The notes under the pieces were generated by a model. That model saw nothing but the letters and a program-made list of their open reading frames with translations, had not been told where the DNA came from and searched no databases. A stretch of 29,450 nucleotides of DNA, from contig CANDEH010000017.1 in NCBI GenBank assembly GCA_947383645.1, positions 1 to 29,450 on the forward strand, read 5' to 3'. A program made the translations under genes and the position numbers. Of the stretch, positions 1-7,560 are shown in pieces (the stretch's first letter is position 1; each line of letters opens with the position of its first letter). This DNA comes from an uncultured Clostridia bacterium. Its GTDB lineage: Bacteria; Bacillota; Clostridia; Oscillospirales; Oscillospiraceae.

Positions 1-65
1 GGTACAACGCAGTCCACACCGCATTTTTCCCGCCGAACTTTACCGATTTTCAAGTATGTCGACTA

Positions 66-119
66 TAAGGGAGCACGGAATACATCGACGCACATGTTGA
101 TGTATTCCGTGCTCCCTTA
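66..119. terminator. 21-bp perfect inverted repeat starting at a stop codon
   Basis: Positions 66-86 (TAAGGGAGCACGG and onward) are exactly complementary to 99-119, around a 12-base spacer. The right arm ends at the TAA stop of the minus-strand XRE gene, so the stop codon forms the first three base pairs of the stem. There is no U-tract on either strand, so it is not a classical intrinsic terminator. It may still act as an mRNA 3' end stabiliser or be a repeat-derived hairpin. The structure is certain; the role is inferred. Confidence 0.6.
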
Positions 120-320
120 ATCCTCTGTAAATGTGAACAGGTCCTCCACCGTCACACGAAAAACCTTTGCGATATCCATGGCCAGCTTCAGCGACGGGTT
201 GTAGCGCCCGTTCTCCAGGTGGACGATTGTCTCCCGGCGGGCGTGGACCAGATCCGCCAGCTCGCTCTGCTTCAGTCCCGCTTTTTCCCGGTATTCCTTG
301 ACCTTCGTTTTCAGGGCCAT
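117..320 (-). CDS. XRE-family HTH transcriptional regulator (small, Cro/C1-type)
   Basis: A 67-residue protein made almost entirely of one helix-turn-helix domain (residues about 5-60). The motif is typical of the family: KVKEYREKAGLKQSELADL, then ETIVHLENGRYNPSLKLAMDIAKVF and a C-terminal acidic end. Such single-domain regulators bind DNA as dimers. The membrane protein encoded just upstream on the same strand (369-773) forms a two-gene unit with it, an arrangement widespread in Firmicutes where the regulator is usually a repressor of its own operon. Two 18-bp repeats flanking the shared promoter at 789-873 are the obvious candidate binding sites. The target, inducer and regulon cannot be read from the sequence. 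Confidence 0.9.
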   Translation of the reverse strand: MALKTKVKEYREKAGLKQSELADLVHARRETIVHLENGRYNPSLKLAMDIAKVFRVTVEDLFTFTED

Positions 321-368
321 ATCAGACTCCCTATCTGTCCATGGCGCAGAATACCCCGGGACCCCCTC

Positions 369-773
369 TCAGACGCCCCTGCTGTCCATCACACAGAAGA
401 TCAGGAAGCGGATCACGGCCAGCGCCAGGATCGTGGCCATCAGCGCATAGCCCGCCGCCGGGGCGCTGATGGCGCCGACGGCGCAGGCGAAGGCGATGAA
501 AACTATGGCCGCTGTCATCAGCTTCAGTGCGATGGCGTCTGTTCTGCGCAGATTTTGAATCGCCAGCTCGTCCTTCTCCTCCCTGCTGTACCTGCGGATG
601 CGGGCGGCTTGCAGGAGGAAAAAGACGACGGTGAAGACGACAACCGTGTTCTGGATGGTCTCATAATAGCTGTGCCAGTCCCGCCGGGCCCACATCCAGT
701 AGTAGCAGCCCAGAAGCAGCGCGTAGACGATCCTGGTGCCCACAAGCTCCTTTAAGGTAACCTTTGCCCTCAT
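369..773 (-). CDS. Four-helix integral membrane protein of an XRE-linked pair
   Basis: This 134-residue protein has hydrophobic segments at about 10-28, 38-57, 82-103 and 107-128. Between helices 2 and 3 is a charged stretch, REEKDELAIQNLRRTDAIALK. It recalls the D-E-R...K-A motif of small membrane proteins commonly encoded beside minimal XRE regulators in Firmicutes. The start is supported by GGAGGG nine bases upstream of the ATG. The gap to the XRE gene is 48 bases, so the two are probably cotranscribed. The function of these proteins is not established. A role in sensing or signalling to the regulator is possible but not shown by the sequence. Confidence 0.8.
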   Translation of the reverse strand: MRAKVTLKELVGTRIVYALLLGCYYWMWARRDWHSYYETIQNTVVVFTVVFFLLQAARIRRYSREEKDELAIQNLRRTDAIALKLMTAAIVFIAFACAVGAISAPAAGYALMATILALAVIRFLIFCVMDSRGV

Positions 774-788
774 ATCCCACGCCCTCCG

Positions 789-873
789 TGTGAAGTATTT
801 TTAACTTCTTTGTGTTACAAATATATCACTTGGAGTGGGGATTGTCAACACCGGATGTGAAATATTTTTAACT
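789..873 (-). promoter_or_regulatory. Sigma-70 promoter bracketed by two 18-bp direct repeats
   Basis: Read on the minus strand, TTGACA (843-848) and TATATT (820-825) are 17 bases apart, a near-ideal promoter for the membrane-protein/XRE operon. On the + strand, TGTGAAGTATTTTTAACT (789-806) and TGTGAAATATTTTTAACT (856-873) match at 17 of 18 positions. One lies upstream of the -35 and the other downstream of the -10. This placement suits cooperative repression, with autoregulation by the XRE protein the simplest guess. The upstream copy ends in the stop codon of the neighbouring nucleosidase gene. Confidence 0.75.
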
Positions 874-1568
874 CACTGTTGGCCGGACAGCTCGTCCAGC
901 AGGGACAGGGTGATGTCCGCCGCGATCCGGGAAGCTCTGGCACAGTTCTCCTCAAACTGACCGGCTCCGCTGTGGGCCGCGGTGTCTGTGACGCAGCGGA
1001 TGGAGAGAAAGGGGACGCGGTTTACATAGCACACGTGGGCGATGGCCGCCGTCTCCATGTCCACTGTCAGGGGGGAGAATTCATCGTTGATTCTCCGCCG
1101 GTCCCGGTCGGTGATGAACGCCTCCCCCGTGGCCATGCGGCCCCAGAAGACCCGTCCCGCCGGGTTGGTCCGGCTGACGGCGGCCCCGGCGCGGCGGAGC
1201 AGGTCCCGGCCCGCCGGGAAGAAGACGGACGGCATCCAGGGGTGGAACTCCGTCAGAATATCCGCCGCCACGTCGTGATAGCAGCTCTCTGTGGAGATCA
1301 CGGTATCGAACCGCTTCAACGCGGGGTCCATGCCGCCCGCTGTGCCCGGGTTGAGGATGGCGGTTACGCCGAAGGCGGCGATCAGAAGCTGGGCGGCGAT
1401 GGCGGCGTTCACCTTGCACACGCCGGAGAACAGGGCCACCGCTTCCGCGCCGCGAATCTGCCCCTCATAGAAGGTCAGCATGGCTTTTTCGGCGGTTTTG
1501 CAGTTCTCTATGAGAGGCAAAAAGGGGGCCAGCTCCTCGTCGCCGGCGCACAGGATTCCCACCGGCAT
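873..1568 (-). CDS. mtnN: 5'-methylthioadenosine/S-adenosylhomocysteine nucleosidase
   Basis: A 231-residue protein of the PNP/UDP phosphorylase fold that cleaves adenine from methylthioadenosine, S-adenosylhomocysteine and, in characterised relatives, 5'-deoxyadenosine. Visible family features are the N-terminal GILCAGDEEL with the acidic residue expected near position 11-12, GTAGGMDPALK (75-85), the substrate motif VDMETAAIAHVC (169-180) and the catalytic Asp in CVTDTAA (D195). A longer frame reaches back to 1589, but GGAGGT lies seven bases before the ATG at 1568, so that start is preferred. It lies 30 bases downstream of a radical SAM gene on the same strand. That enzyme class releases 5'-deoxyadenosine, which gives a plausible housekeeping link. 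Confidence 0.92.
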   Translation of the reverse strand: MPVGILCAGDEELAPFLPLIENCKTAEKAMLTFYEGQIRGAEAVALFSGVCKVNAAIAAQLLIAAFGVTAILNPGTAGGMDPALKRFDTVISTESCYHDVAADILTEFHPWMPSVFFPAGRDLLRRAGAAVSRTNPAGRVFWGRMATGEAFITDRDRRRINDEFSPLTVDMETAAIAHVCYVNRVPFLSIRCVTDTAAHSGAGQFEENCARASRIAADITLSLLDELSGQQ

Positions 1569-1598
1569 TGCTGCACCTCCATTCCCCAATCCCCGCGC

Positions 1599-3104
1599 TC
1601 AGCCCAGGTGGATCTTGCTCTTGAGGACGACCCGGGCCTTCTTGTAGTAGTAGCGGCGGCGGGCCAGCTTCTGCGCCTTCTCGTAGAGGGCGTCGATTTC
1701 GGCTCTGTGGGCGGCGGGGTCGTTCTCCCACTGCTCCACCTTCCTGCGGGTGGAGGGGAACTGGAGGCAGTAGATCATGGCGTACCACATTTTGCTGTCC
1801 GGCTCGTTCTCCCGCTTCCAGTAGGCGCCGAACTGCTCCTCCATGGGGGCGTACATCACCGCGTCCATCTCCTCGGCGGTGAAGTACCCCTGCTCGATGG
1901 CCATGGGGACGATGTCCGTGCCGGGGAGGAAGTTCAATCCGTGGAGCTGGAGCTCGAAGGGGCCGTGCATCTTCTTCACCAGCCAGTAGGTCTGCTGGAG
2001 GTCCTCCAGACTCTCGAAGGGGTGGCGGAGCATGAAGTCGTAGCTGGCCCAGAAGACGCCGGCATCGTGGATGATGCGGGTGGCCTCGATGATGTCCTCG
2101 TCGGTCTCGTAGCGGTGGAACACGTCTTTGCGGATGTGGGGAGAGCCGGACTGGATGCCCATGATGACCTCGGTGAGGCCCACGGCCTTCAGCTTGCGCA
2201 GCACCTCCTCGTCCACCATCTTGGGGTGGGACCAGATGGTGAAGGGCAGGTTGATGTGCTTCTTGTACTCCACCACGAACTCGTCCACCCAGCCGGGGAG
2301 GTTGGGAAAGATCTCGTCGTAGAAGTGGACAAACACCAGCTTCTTGCAGACTTTTTTGGCGATCTTCAGCTCGTCGATCACGTTCTGCACCGACCGGGTG
2401 CGCACGTGCTTCACCCCCTGGGGGAAGAGGCGGGCCAGGTTGATGCAGCAGCAGTAGGAGCAGGTGAAGGGACAGCCCCGGGAGGCGATGACCTCGTAGC
2501 TGAGGGTGCTCAGCTGGGGGTCGCCCTCGGCCACCTTGTCGTGCTCGATGAAGCAGGCGCGTTCACTGTGGATGGCGGGGAGGCCGTAGGCGTCGATGTC
2601 CGGCTCCATGTTGCCGATGTCGTTAATCACCTGCCGGCCGCCCTCCAGGTAGCCCAGGGAGGGGATATCCCGGTAGTCCCCGCCGGTGCGCAGGGCGTCG
2701 GCCAGGGCGCAGAGGGCGTGCTCGCCGTCGGTGCGGATGGCGAAGTCCTTTCCCTCCCGGCGGAGGAACCGCCGGGGGAACATGGAGGCGAAGGCCCCGC
2801 CGGTGACCAGGGGCAGATCGAAGTTCCCGGTGAGGGCGTCGATAACCAGCTCCACGGTGTCCAGGTACATGGAGGACATGACGGAGAGGCCCACCAGAAG
2901 GGGGTTGAAATCCCGGATCCGCTCCACCAGGAGGTCCAGCTCCCGCCGGGTGGTCTTGGAGGGGTGGACGCTGTTGAAAGACTTGTAGAAGATCAGCTCC
3001 ACATCGTAGCCGGCCCCGCGCAGGGCGGTCTCCAGATAGCGGACGCCCAGGGCCTTGGTGTTGTAGAACGCAATCAGCGCTACGCGGTTGTTTTTTGTTT
3101 CCAT
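1599..3104 (-). CDS. B12-binding-domain-type radical SAM protein
   Basis: A 501-residue protein with the layout of class B (cobalamin-domain) radical SAM enzymes. There is an N-terminal Rossmann-like region (about 5-150, including YLETALRGAGYDVELI and LLVGLSVMSSMY), then a radical SAM barrel with the cluster motif C211-x3-C215-x2-C218 in ASRGCPFTCSYCC. The C-terminal region is rich in basic and aromatic residues. The classical cobalamin His motif (DxHxxG) is not visible, so B12 binding is uncertain. The chosen start has AAGGAG ten bases upstream; a longer frame to 3317 runs through the promoter. The substrate cannot be predicted. The gene is followed by mtnN, probably in one operon. Confidence 0.88.
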   Translation of the reverse strand: METKNNRVALIAFYNTKALGVRYLETALRGAGYDVELIFYKSFNSVHPSKTTRRELDLLVERIRDFNPLLVGLSVMSSMYLDTVELVIDALTGNFDLPLVTGGAFASMFPRRFLRREGKDFAIRTDGEHALCALADALRTGGDYRDIPSLGYLEGGRQVINDIGNMEPDIDAYGLPAIHSERACFIEHDKVAEGDPQLSTLSYEVIASRGCPFTCSYCCCINLARLFPQGVKHVRTRSVQNVIDELKIAKKVCKKLVFVHFYDEIFPNLPGWVDEFVVEYKKHINLPFTIWSHPKMVDEEVLRKLKAVGLTEVIMGIQSGSPHIRKDVFHRYETDEDIIEATRIIHDAGVFWASYDFMLRHPFESLEDLQQTYWLVKKMHGPFELQLHGLNFLPGTDIVPMAIEQGYFTAEEMDAVMYAPMEEQFGAYWKRENEPDSKMWYAMIYCLQFPSTRRKVEQWENDPAAHRAEIDALYEKAQKLARRRYYYKKARVVLKSKIHLG

Positions 3105-3143
3105 GGAGGGGACGCTCCTTCTTTCTATTTGCTCAATGGTTTT

Positions 3144-3172
3144 ACAATACGGTGTTTCGGGGAGAAAGTCAA
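3144..3172 (-). promoter_or_regulatory. Sigma-70 promoter of the radical SAM / mtnN operon
   Basis: On the minus strand TTGACT (3167-3172) is separated by 17 bases from TATTGT (3144-3149), about 40 bases ahead of the radical SAM start codon. Each hexamer has one mismatch to consensus. Confidence 0.65.
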
Positions 3173-3337
3173 GGCTTTTTTCGATGCCGCGGTGCAGGAA
3201 ACCGGTACGCGCACCGGCGCAGGGAAAAGAGGCGAAGCCGCGGGCCGCCTGACGGCCTGCGGCCATAGAAAGGGGTGCGCGCCGCCTGCTCCGGAGGACG
3301 CCGGACCCACGGCGCACATCCCGCGGGTGTGCCGGAT

Positions 3338-4075
3338 CTATACCCTGATATACGTCTTATAGGCCCCCGCCGGCCGGTACCCCAGCTTTTCCGCCAGCGC
3401 CAGAGACACCCGGGTGTGGGCGTCCCAGCTGGGATAGAGCCCCCTCTCCAGGCACGCCGTCATCAGCGCGGCGGCGCAGGCGGCAGCCAGTCCCCGGCGC
3501 CGGAACTCCGGCGCGGTGTCCACCTCGATCTCGATACCGCCGTCATAGATCGAATAGGAGGAGGCCCCCGCCACGACAGCACCCCGGTACAGCGCCGCAA
3601 ACCCCAGCCCCCGGCGTTCAAAATCCTCCGGCCCCGCAAACAGCCCCCGCAGGTCTTTGGACCACCGCTGGAGAGCCAGGCGGTCATACATCCCGGCGTC
3701 GATGGGAACCACCGCAAAGCCCTCCGGCGCACCCGCCAGCTTCCGGAGCCGGTCAGGGCTCAGGTGGGCCGCCTCCTTCTTGGTGGCGTACCGCGTGTGG
3801 GGCCGAACCCGCCCGTTGAGGACCCGCTCGATGAGCCCGTCCCAGTCCCGCGACCGGGGAATCAGAATGGGGCCCTTGGCCCCCCGGATCAACGCCTCGT
3901 CGGGGACCCCCGCAAAAAAGCAGAAGTCCCCGACGGCAATGGCCCCGGCACTGGCGTCCCGGTTGGCGGTGAGGGTTCCCATATGCCCCTGGAGACAGGA
4001 GCAGATCATGGTCTCCGGCCACCCCGCAAAGAGGGCGGCTGCGGAGCCGTCATTTCTTGTCGGACTGTCTGGCAT
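3338..4075 (-). CDS. GNAT-family N-acetyltransferase
   Basis: A 245-residue protein whose C-terminal third has the GNAT fold. The acetyl-CoA pyrophosphate loop is visible as EFRRRGLAAACAAALM (190-205), preceded by the strand IEIEVDTAP and followed by TRVSLALAEKLGYRPAGAYKTY, the usual end of the domain. The N-terminal ~150 residues lack a recognisable motif and resemble the two-part GNAT_acetyltran (PF12746-like) proteins. Its start lies inside the end of the upstream DUF5662 gene (26-base overlap) and has GGGAGG nine bases ahead, which suggests translational coupling. The acceptor substrate is unknown. Confidence 0.85.
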   Translation of the reverse strand: MPDSPTRNDGSAAALFAGWPETMICSCLQGHMGTLTANRDASAGAIAVGDFCFFAGVPDEALIRGAKGPILIPRSRDWDGLIERVLNGRVRPHTRYATKKEAAHLSPDRLRKLAGAPEGFAVVPIDAGMYDRLALQRWSKDLRGLFAGPEDFERRGLGFAALYRGAVVAGASSYSIYDGGIEIEVDTAPEFRRRGLAAACAAALMTACLERGLYPSWDAHTRVSLALAEKLGYRPAGAYKTYIRV

Positions 4076-4601
4076 TGTGCAGAACCTCCCGGCGGATATA
4101 GGCGAAGGTCCTCTCCTCCCCCTCGTCCCGAAGCATTTTCAGCAGCCCCTTAATCAGGGCGGCGGTGTTGGGGTGGATCAGGTAGTGCTCCTCGGAGCGG
4201 ACATAGTAGTCGTAGGCGGAGGCGTCGGTGTACCGCTCCTTCTGGTAGATCCGGCTGGCGGCCACGCGGTCGCAGAACATCTCCGCCACATAGCGGACGG
4301 GCATCTCCATGCCGCTCATGGCGCCGGTGTGGGGGTCGTAGTCGATCCAGTACTCGATGTGGTGCCTGTTGCGCCCCTTGTGGTGGAGCCAGGCGGAGGA
4401 CACGCCGGTGTCCAGCCGCTCCAGCTCATTGGGGCTCCGGTAGCCGCAGAAGTACCTCGCCCCCACCCGGAACTCCGCGAAGCTGTACTTGGACAGGTCG
4501 TGGAGCAGCCCCTGGCGGTAGAGGCCCAGACGAAAGCAGTACCGGCGCACCAGGCGCTTGTGGGCGGTGATCGTTTTCAGGTGTCCCAGCCATTTCATCA
4601 T
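4050..4601 (-). CDS. DUF5662 family protein
   Basis: A 183-residue protein recognised by its histidine-rich N-terminal half: an HDLSKYS motif (34-40), then WLHHKGRNRHHIEYW (71-85) and a conserved EMPVRYVAEMFCDRVAAS segment. The HD/HH pattern suggests a metal site similar to HD-type hydrolases, but no activity is established for the family. The start at 4601 is chosen because GGGGAGG lies nine bases upstream; the frame extends to 4631 without support. It is the middle gene of the RidA / DUF5662 / GNAT operon, 51 bases after ridA. Confidence 0.85.
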   Translation of the reverse strand: MMKWLGHLKTITAHKRLVRRYCFRLGLYRQGLLHDLSKYSFAEFRVGARYFCGYRSPNELERLDTGVSSAWLHHKGRNRHHIEYWIDYDPHTGAMSGMEMPVRYVAEMFCDRVAASRIYQKERYTDASAYDYYVRSEEHYLIHPNTAALIKGLLKMLRDEGEERTFAYIRREVLHNARQSDKK

Positions 4602-4652
4602 GATGCTGCACCTCCCCAGGGGGTTGGCCAAACCCGGCTTCCCCGGACAGAC

Positions 4653-5033
4653 TTACCGAACGGCGATGGCCTCGATCTCCACCAGGGCGTCCTTGGGCAG
4701 GCGGGCCACCTCCACGGCGCTGCGGGCCGGGGGATCCGCGGGGAAGAAGGTGGCGTAGACGCCGTTCATGGCGGCAAAGTCGTTCATATCCTTGAGGAAC
4801 ACGGTGGTTTTAACCACGTCGGCCATCGTGCAGCCGGCGGCGGACAAAACCGCCCTGACGTTCTCCAGAGACTGGCGGGTCTGCGCCTCGATCCCCTGGG
4901 GAAACGCGCCGGTGGCCGGATCAATCGGCAGCTGGCCGGAGGTAATGGTGAGTCCCTGGGGCCGGGCGCTGACGCCCTGGCTGTAGGGACCGATGGCGGC
5001 GGGTGCGGCCTGGGTGGCGATAATCTCTTTCAT
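4653..5033 (-). CDS. ridA: RidA family enamine/imine deaminase
   Basis: This 126-residue, full-length protein belongs to the RidA (YjgF/YER057c/UK114) family. These are small trimeric proteins that hydrolyse reactive enamine/imine intermediates released by PLP enzymes. Hallmarks are IGPYSQGV (14-21), ITSGQLPIDPATG, the FLKDMNDFAAMN segment and PARSAVEVARLPKDALVEIEAIA, which contains the substrate-binding Arg and the conserved Glu. AAGGAGG precedes the ATG. It is the first gene behind a clear promoter at 5066-5094 and leads an operon with the DUF5662 and GNAT genes. Confidence 0.95.
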   Translation of the reverse strand: MKEIIATQAAPAAIGPYSQGVSARPQGLTITSGQLPIDPATGAFPQGIEAQTRQSLENVRAVLSAAGCTMADVVKTTVFLKDMNDFAAMNGVYATFFPADPPARSAVEVARLPKDALVEIEAIAVR

Positions 5034-5065
5034 GGGGGGTCCTCCTTTGTTTCGTTGATGGGACT

Positions 5066-5094
5066 ATTGTAGCAGGTTTGGCGCGAAGTGTCCA
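5066..5094 (-). promoter_or_regulatory. Sigma-70 promoter of the ridA operon
   Basis: Minus strand TGGACA (5089-5094), 17-base spacer, TACAAT (5066-5071), ending 32 bases before the ridA start codon. Each hexamer has one mismatch to consensus. Confidence 0.7.
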
Positions 5095-5105
5095 CCGGTT
5101 CTTTT

Positions 5106-5130
5106 CCCGGCGGGGGGCTGCCCCGCCGGG
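5106..5130. terminator. GC-rich hairpin between the carbonic-anhydrase-like gene and ridA
   Basis: CCCGGCGGGG (5106-5115) pairs perfectly with 5121-5130 around a 5-base loop. It lies just downstream of the minus-strand gamma-carbonic-anhydrase-like gene. No U-tract follows on that strand, so a terminator role is only a possibility. Confidence 0.35.
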
Positions 5131-5155
5131 GCGCCGGCGCAGGCTCCGGCAGACC

Positions 5156-5674
5156 TCACCCGGTGATGGGGGGGAGCAGCCGCTTCCCCGCCTCCACATA
5201 GTGCGCGGCGTTGCGCAGCGTCTCCTCCCGCTCGGCGTCGGTGAGCGCCCGCACCACCCTGGCGGGCGTCCCCATCACCAGACTTCCGGCCGGGATCGCC
5301 TTTCCGGAGGTCACCAGCGAGTTGGCGCCCACAATGGATCCCGCGCCGATCACAGCGCCGTCCAGCACCGTGGCGCCCATGCCGATGAGGCTGCCGTCCT
5401 CCACCGTGCAGCCGTGGAGAACAGCGGCGTGGCCCACCACCACGTTCTCGCCTATCAGCACCGGACGGCCGGCGGAGCAGTGGACCACGCTGTTGTCCTG
5501 GATGTTGGAGCCCCTCCCGACGCGGATGGGGGCCACGTCGCCCCGGAGGACGCAGCCGTACCAGAGGGTCACATCCGCACCCACGGCCACGTCGCCGGTG
5601 ACGACAATATTCTCCGCCCCCCGGGCGGTGGGATCGATCTGCGGAGTGAAGCCCTCCGCCTCCTGGATAATCAT
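5156..5674 (-). CDS. Gamma-carbonic-anhydrase-like left-handed beta-helix protein
   Basis: A 172-residue protein made of hexapeptide repeats (for example IVVTGDVAVGADVTLW and GATVLDGAVIGAGSIVGANSLV) forming a left-handed beta helix. It belongs to the gamma-carbonic anhydrase/YrdA/CaiE-like group. The three zinc-ligand histidines of the family are present: H65 in NSVVHCS, and H82 and H87 in VVVGHAAVLHGC. The RGDVAPIRVG and SNIQDNSVVH segments are also typical. Many members lack proven anhydrase activity, so the biochemical role is open. It follows the DUF885 gene by 26 bases and is probably cotranscribed with it. Confidence 0.9.
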   Translation of the reverse strand: MIIQEAEGFTPQIDPTARGAENIVVTGDVAVGADVTLWYGCVLRGDVAPIRVGRGSNIQDNSVVHCSAGRPVLIGENVVVGHAAVLHGCTVEDGSLIGMGATVLDGAVIGAGSIVGANSLVTSGKAIPAGSLVMGTPARVVRALTDAEREETLRNAAHYVEAGKRLLPPITG

Positions 5675-5700
5675 ATGTCTGTCCTTTCTCTCCGGGGCTC

Positions 5701-7455
5701 TCAGCCCCGGGCGTTCTCGATGTACCGGTCCACCAGGGAGCTGAGGATGGGGAAGCTGGCGGGGCCCGCGTCCAGAATGACCTTGTGGAATTCCGCAGGA
5801 GAGAACCCGTCCCCCAGGGCCTCCTCCGCCCGGGCGCGGAGCTGCCCAAAGAGGAGACCGCCCAGGCAGTAGTTCAGATAGTTCCCCGGGGACTCCAGGA
5901 TGAGCAGGTACATCTCCCGGGCGTCCTCCTCCTCGATCTCGCCGTAGAAGTAGGAGGCCTGCTCCTGGAGCTGCTCCAGGGTCCAGCCGTCGTAGTGGAT
6001 CCCCACGTCGAAGAGGGCGGTGACCAGCAGGCTCAGGTGGTCGTTGAGGGTGTAGAGCTCATTGCTGAGGGCCTGGCTGGGGGCGTACTGGGGGGCGTAG
6101 TGCTCCACGTAGGTGGCCCAGCCCTCGCTGTAGCCGGCGTAGTCGATGAGGTAGCGGACGGCGGGGGCCTGGAGGCTCTTGTAGTAGATCCCCTGGTACA
6201 TATGGCCCGGGTAGCCCTCGTGGGCGATAGTGGGGAAGAGGTCCGGGGTGAAGTCCCCGTTGAGGTAGATGGACTGGGGGGAGGACAGGGGGGAGTCGAT
6301 GGTGTCGGTGACGTAGGCCGCCGGGGAGAAGTTGTCTTGCAGGGCCTCCGGCACCGGACGGACGGTGTAATTGAGCTGGGGCAGGGCGGGGAAGTCCTCC
6401 GCCGTGGCCCGGGCCAGATAGGCCACCGTCTCCTCCGCCGTGGTGAAGTCACAGAACTCCGAGCCGACCGTCCCGTAGTCCAGATCCTCCAGCTCCGGGT
6501 GGGCGATGAAGAGGGCCTGGAGGGCCAGCATATCCGCCTCGATGGCGGTCATGAGCTTGGCCTTGATGCCGGAGATGGTGAGATCGGTGCCCACATTGGA
6601 CTGGACCAGGGCCTCGTAGTAGTCCTGCCCGCCCTCGAAGTGGGCCAGGCCCAGGGGCTCCGGGCTGCCGGTGAGAGCGCCCAGGTCCCTGGAGAGCTGG
6701 GCGTAGGCGGGGAGGAAGGACTCCGCTAAAAGGGCGTCGTGGCGCTCTCTGGTGGCGCTCTTCACCTCGTCGGCGAGAAAGTCCGCGGCGTCAATCTGCG
6801 CGCTGAAGGCGTCGGCGAGGAAATCGCAGCCCTGCTCCACCAGGGTGTCGCACTGGCCAATGACGCCGTCCAGCATGTCCTGACACAGGCCGTATCCCGC
6901 CGCGATGCGCTCCGCCTCGTAGTCGGCGTACTGCCGGAAGGCGTCCCCGGTGGTCTCCAGCAGGTGAAAGTAGGCGTCGATCTCAGAGGCGGAGTTGAAG
7001 TGGAGCTCCGTCAGCAGCAGGGGCAGCTGGGCCTGATAGCCCAGGAAGGCGCCCAGATAGGAGTTGTCCAGATAGTAGTAGTCATAGAGCCGGAGGGCGC
7101 GGGTGAAGTAGTCCTCGATGACCCGGTAGTGGAGCTGCTCCTCCTCCGTGAGCTTCTCCAGGGGAATCCCGTGGAGGCTGTCCAGCAGGTCCTGAAGGTC
7201 CTCCGCCCCGTCGGCGTAGTCCTCCGCCGTGGAGAAGTCGTGTTCGTAGGGGAGGGGCTCGATGCCGAAGTTCTCCGGGTACTCGAAGAGGAAGTTCACA
7301 GACAGGCTGTCGCCGCTGACGGCCAGGGCGGGCAGCTCCTCCAGCAGCTCCCGGAACTTCTCCGAGGGGGTCAGGCGGGCGCAGGAGAACAGGCTCAGGG
7401 TGAGGGCGGCGGCAAGCAGCAGGGCCAGGGCCCTGCGCAGAGAGGGTCGGTTCAT
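5701..7455 (-). CDS. DUF885 family lipoprotein, putative zinc peptidase
   Basis: A 584-residue protein. The N-terminus carries a lipoprotein signal (RRALALLLAAALTLSLFSC, lipid-accepting Cys at 25), so it should be anchored outside the membrane. The body matches the DUF885 family, whose hallmark HEGYPGH (412-418) resembles the HExxH motif of zinc peptidases; a second conserved segment is YSEGWATYVEHY. No substrate has been established. The start at 7455 has AAGGAG six bases upstream; the frame continues to 7545 through the promoter region. It is the first gene of an operon with the carbonic-anhydrase-like protein. Confidence 0.9.
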   Translation of the reverse strand: MNRPSLRRALALLLAAALTLSLFSCARLTPSEKFRELLEELPALAVSGDSLSVNFLFEYPENFGIEPLPYEHDFSTAEDYADGAEDLQDLLDSLHGIPLEKLTEEEQLHYRVIEDYFTRALRLYDYYYLDNSYLGAFLGYQAQLPLLLTELHFNSASEIDAYFHLLETTGDAFRQYADYEAERIAAGYGLCQDMLDGVIGQCDTLVEQGCDFLADAFSAQIDAADFLADEVKSATRERHDALLAESFLPAYAQLSRDLGALTGSPEPLGLAHFEGGQDYYEALVQSNVGTDLTISGIKAKLMTAIEADMLALQALFIAHPELEDLDYGTVGSEFCDFTTAEETVAYLARATAEDFPALPQLNYTVRPVPEALQDNFSPAAYVTDTIDSPLSSPQSIYLNGDFTPDLFPTIAHEGYPGHMYQGIYYKSLQAPAVRYLIDYAGYSEGWATYVEHYAPQYAPSQALSNELYTLNDHLSLLVTALFDVGIHYDGWTLEQLQEQASYFYGEIEEEDAREMYLLILESPGNYLNYCLGGLLFGQLRARAEEALGDGFSPAEFHKVILDAGPASFPILSSLVDRYIENARG

Positions 7456-7518
7456 GGGCGGCTCCTTTCGCGTTGGAATCAGAAATAATGCCGTAGTAAT
7501 CCTATAGAAAACAAGGCC

Positions 7519-7547
7519 ATTGTAGCACACCCGGAAGCGGCCCACAA
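7519..7547 (-). promoter_or_regulatory. Probable promoter of the DUF885 operon
   Basis: On the minus strand TACAAT (7519-7524) is preceded at 17 bases by TTGTGG (7542-7547), a weak -35. It sits 64 bases ahead of the start codon, between the gene and repeat copy 1. Confidence 0.5.
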
Positions 7548-7560
7548 GGGAATTTTTCAG

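Noticed and set aside
3105..3317. N-terminal extension of the radical SAM protein
   Set aside because: It runs through a 17-base-spaced promoter, and the ATG at 3104 has AAGGAG upstream and the family-like start VALIAFYNTKALG.
879..3362. 827-codon plus-strand open frame over the nucleosidase and radical SAM genes
   Set aside because: It spans two recognisable minus-strand genes and their promoter, and its translation is repetitive and without family features. It is a shadow of GC-rich codon bias.
3657..5072. 471-codon plus-strand open frame over the GNAT, DUF5662 and ridA genes
   Set aside because: It crosses three well-supported minus-strand genes and their intergenic regions.
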